Shown: positions 5,919-7,231 of the stretch, piece by piece
Numbering within the stretch: the stretch's first letter is position 1
Layout: each line of letters begins with the position of its first letter
Source of the DNA: Pseudomonadota bacterium
Lineage (GTDB): Bacteria; Pseudomonadota; Gammaproteobacteria; Burkholderiales; Burkholderiaceae_D
NCBI GenBank assembly: GCA_018241865.1
Contig: JAFECY010000322.1
Span: forward strand, 1 to 7,231
Length of the DNA: 7,231 bases
Direction of reading: 5' to 3'
Program-made: the position numbers and the translations under genes
Notes under the pieces: model-generated
Database searches by the model: none
Told to the model about the DNA's origin: nothing
The model's input: only the letters and a program-made list of their open reading frames with translations

Positions 5919-6009
5919 AGTGCCGACTGCTTGCTGTTATCTTCAGCATTCACTCATTTCATCATTCACTAATCTTTCACTACATCCCTTCTGAAAGGCC
6001 CCGCCCTAC
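5919..6009. other. Leader region of the antiporter gene
   Basis: This stretch is AT-richer than the flanks and contains CATTCACT at 5947-5954 and 5963-5970, with a one-mismatch copy CTTTCACT at 5974-5981. AAAGG at 5994-5998 is the probable ribosome site of the antiporter gene, with a long 11-base spacer to ATG 6010. No convincing promoter was found. Confidence 0.4.
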
Positions 6010-7231
6010 ATGCATCACAACATCAGCCTGATCGCTACCATCGCTTCCGCCCTCGGGTTCGGACTGATTTTCGGTTTCATCGCTGCCCGCCTGAAGTTGC
6101 CGCCGCTGGTTGGCTATCTGGTTGCCGGCATCCTGATCGGCCCCGCCACGCCGGGCTTCATCGCCGATGTCGGCTTGGCTGGGCAACTTTCCGAGATCGG
6201 TGTGATGTTGCTGATGTTCGGTGTCGGTCTGCATTTTTCACTCGATGATTTGCTGGAAGTGCGCGGCATCGCCTTACCCGGCGCGATCATCCAGATCACC
6301 GCCGCCACCGCGCTCGGCATGGGCGTGGCGCATCTGTGGGGTTGGGGCTGGGGCGCAGGTCTGGTGTTTGGCATGTCGCTGTCGGTGGCCAGTACGGTGG
6401 TGCTGCTGCGCGCGCTGGAAGATCGCGGCATTTTGGATACCGTCAATGGCCGCATCGCGGTTGGTTGGCTGGTGGTGGAAGATTTGGTGACGGTGTTGTT
6501 GCTGGTGCTGCTGCCGCCGCTGTCGGGCTGGCTCGGCGGCGATGCTGCCGGTGGCGACAAGAGTATCTGGCTCACGCTGGCGCTGACGCTGGGGCAGGTC
6601 GCCGCCTTCATCGTGTTGATGCTGGTGGTCGGCCGCAAGCTGTTCCCTTGGTTGCTGTGGCAAGTGGCGCGCACCGGCTCGCGCGAACTGTTCACGCTGT
6701 GCGTGGTCGCCGTCGCTGTCGGCATCGCTTATCTTTCTTCGACCCTGTTTGGCGTGTCGTTCGCGCTCGGCGCTTTCTTCGCCGGCATGGTGATGCGCGA
6801 ATCGGAGTTGAGCCATCGCGCTGCGCAGGAATCGCTGCCGCTGCGCGATGCGTTCTCCGTGGTGTTCTTCGTCTCGGTCGGCATGTTGTTCGACCCCGCC
6901 ATTTTGTTACAGAAGCCGTTGGAATTGCTGATGGTGGTCGCCATCATCATCGTCGGCAAATCGCTGGCGGCATTTGCAGTGGTGATCTTGCTGCGCTATC
7001 CAGCCAAGACCGCGCTGACGGTGTCGGCCAGCTTGGCGCAGATCGGCGAATTTTCTTTCATCCTGATCGCGCTTGGTGTGTCGCTCAAACTGGTGCCGCC
7101 GGTGGCGCAAAGTTTGGTGCTGGCCGGCGCGATCATTTCCATCGCCTTGAATCCCTTGGTGTTCAGCGCCATGCCGTCGATCCGGCGTTGGGCTGAATCC
7201 AATAGCGCACTGGCACGCCGACTCGGCAGCC
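6010..7231 (+). CDS. ybaL: KefB/YbaL-type CPA2 monovalent cation:proton antiporter, N-terminal 407 residues (3' end beyond window)
   Basis: The frame runs from ATG 6010 to the right edge without a stop. The N-terminus (MHHNISLIATIASALGFGLI, then LPPLVGYLVAGILIGP at 30-45) is typical of the YbaL branch of Kef-type antiporters. Further family marks are EIGVMLLMFGVGLHFSL (62-78), VASTVVLLRALEDRG (126-140) and GRIAVGWLVVEDLVTVLLLVLLP (147-169), with the conserved Glu-Asp pair at 157-158 in a membrane helix. FFVSVGMLF (286-294) and SLAQIGEFSFIL (341-352) are the typical late-core motifs. About a dozen hydrophobic helices are visible, making this the inner-membrane Na+/H+-exchanger-type transport domain. 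YbaL homologues are about 560 residues long and continue with a cytosolic RCK/TrkA-N nucleotide-binding domain, which would lie just outside. The likely role is K+ (or Na+) efflux in exchange for protons. The ion and gating ligand cannot be told from sequence, and a KefB/KefC naming is possible. Confidence 0.9.
   Translation, partial: MHHNISLIATIASALGFGLIFGFIAARLKLPPLVGYLVAGILIGPATPGFIADVGLAGQLSEIGVMLLMFGVGLHFSLDDLLEVRGIALPGAIIQITAATALGMGVAHLWGWGWGAGLVFGMSLSVASTVVLLRALEDRGILDTVNGRIAVGWLVVEDLVTVLLLVLLPPLSGWLGGDAAGGDKSIWLTLALTLGQVAAFIVLMLVVGRKLFPWLLWQVARTGSRELFTLCVVAVAVGIAYLSSTLFGVSFALGAFFAGMVMRESELSHRAAQESLPLRDAFSVVFFVSVGMLFDPAILLQKPLELLMVVAIIIVGKSLAAFAVVILLRYPAKTALTVSASLAQIGEFSFILIALGVSLKLVPPVAQSLVLAGAIISIALNPLVFSAMPSIRRWAESNSALARRLGS

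Noticed and set aside
6114..6816. Minus-strand open frames of 180-203 codons opposite the antiporter.
   Set aside because: Their Ser/Thr/Pro- or His/Gln-rich composition is typical of antisense shadows of a hydrophobic GC-rich membrane protein gene.
6336..7196. Plus-strand 286-codon open frame overlapping the antiporter in another frame.
   Set aside because: It is Gly/Arg/Ala-rich, lacks any recognisable motif, and the overlapping frame encodes a clear antiporter.

Overview
The window looks like chromosomal DNA of a Gram-negative proteobacterium. The gene set and protein styles (PilY1-type adhesin, GspH/FimT, PilV/W/X, PilE, a YecA-type SEC-C protein, a YbaL-type antiporter) fit the Betaproteobacteria best, perhaps a Nitrosomonadales-like lineage. 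That placement is inference from style only. No phage, plasmid, transposase, CRISPR, rRNA or tRNA gene is visible.

Region 1 (1-4869, minus strand) is a type IV pilus minor-pilin/adhesin operon read from right to left: pilE, a fimT/fimU-type GspH pseudopilin, pilV, pilW, pilX, then pilY1, which runs off the left edge. The genes are packed tightly. There are two 7-base stop/start overlaps, one abutting TAG-ATG and gaps of 10 and 19 bases, so they are almost certainly co-transcribed and translationally coupled. A good sigma-70-like promoter (TTGAAG, 18 bases, TATAGT) lies just upstream of pilE. The five pilin-like proteins each carry a prepilin-peptidase leader and a hydrophobic N-terminal helix. 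In the known systems the minor pilins FimU/V/W/X plus PilY1 prime pilus assembly and sit at the tip, and PilE links this tip complex to the major-pilin shaft. PilY1 has a Sec signal peptide, a von Willebrand A metal-site motif (DDSGS) and the family hallmark STDGFWND, with an unusual, almost uncharged Ser/Thr/Ala-rich insert between them.

Region 2 (4870-5064) is a short divergent intergenic region holding the pilE promoter. Region 3 (5065-5760, plus strand) is a YecA/UPF0149 family protein with a C-terminal SEC-C zinc motif. Region 4 (5761-6009) is non-coding and holds a striking pair of GC-rich palindromes arranged as a larger inverted repeat, resembling a REP/BIME-type dispersed element. 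Region 5 (6010 to the right edge, plus strand) is the membrane domain of a KefB/YbaL-type CPA2 monovalent cation:proton antiporter, cut off by the window.

I see no wholly new system. The points most worth checking are the PilY1 insert, the Ala at the PilE cleavage site, the GQVR variant in the FimT/FimU protein, the gene order with pilE first, the shared C-terminal cysteines, and the palindrome pair.
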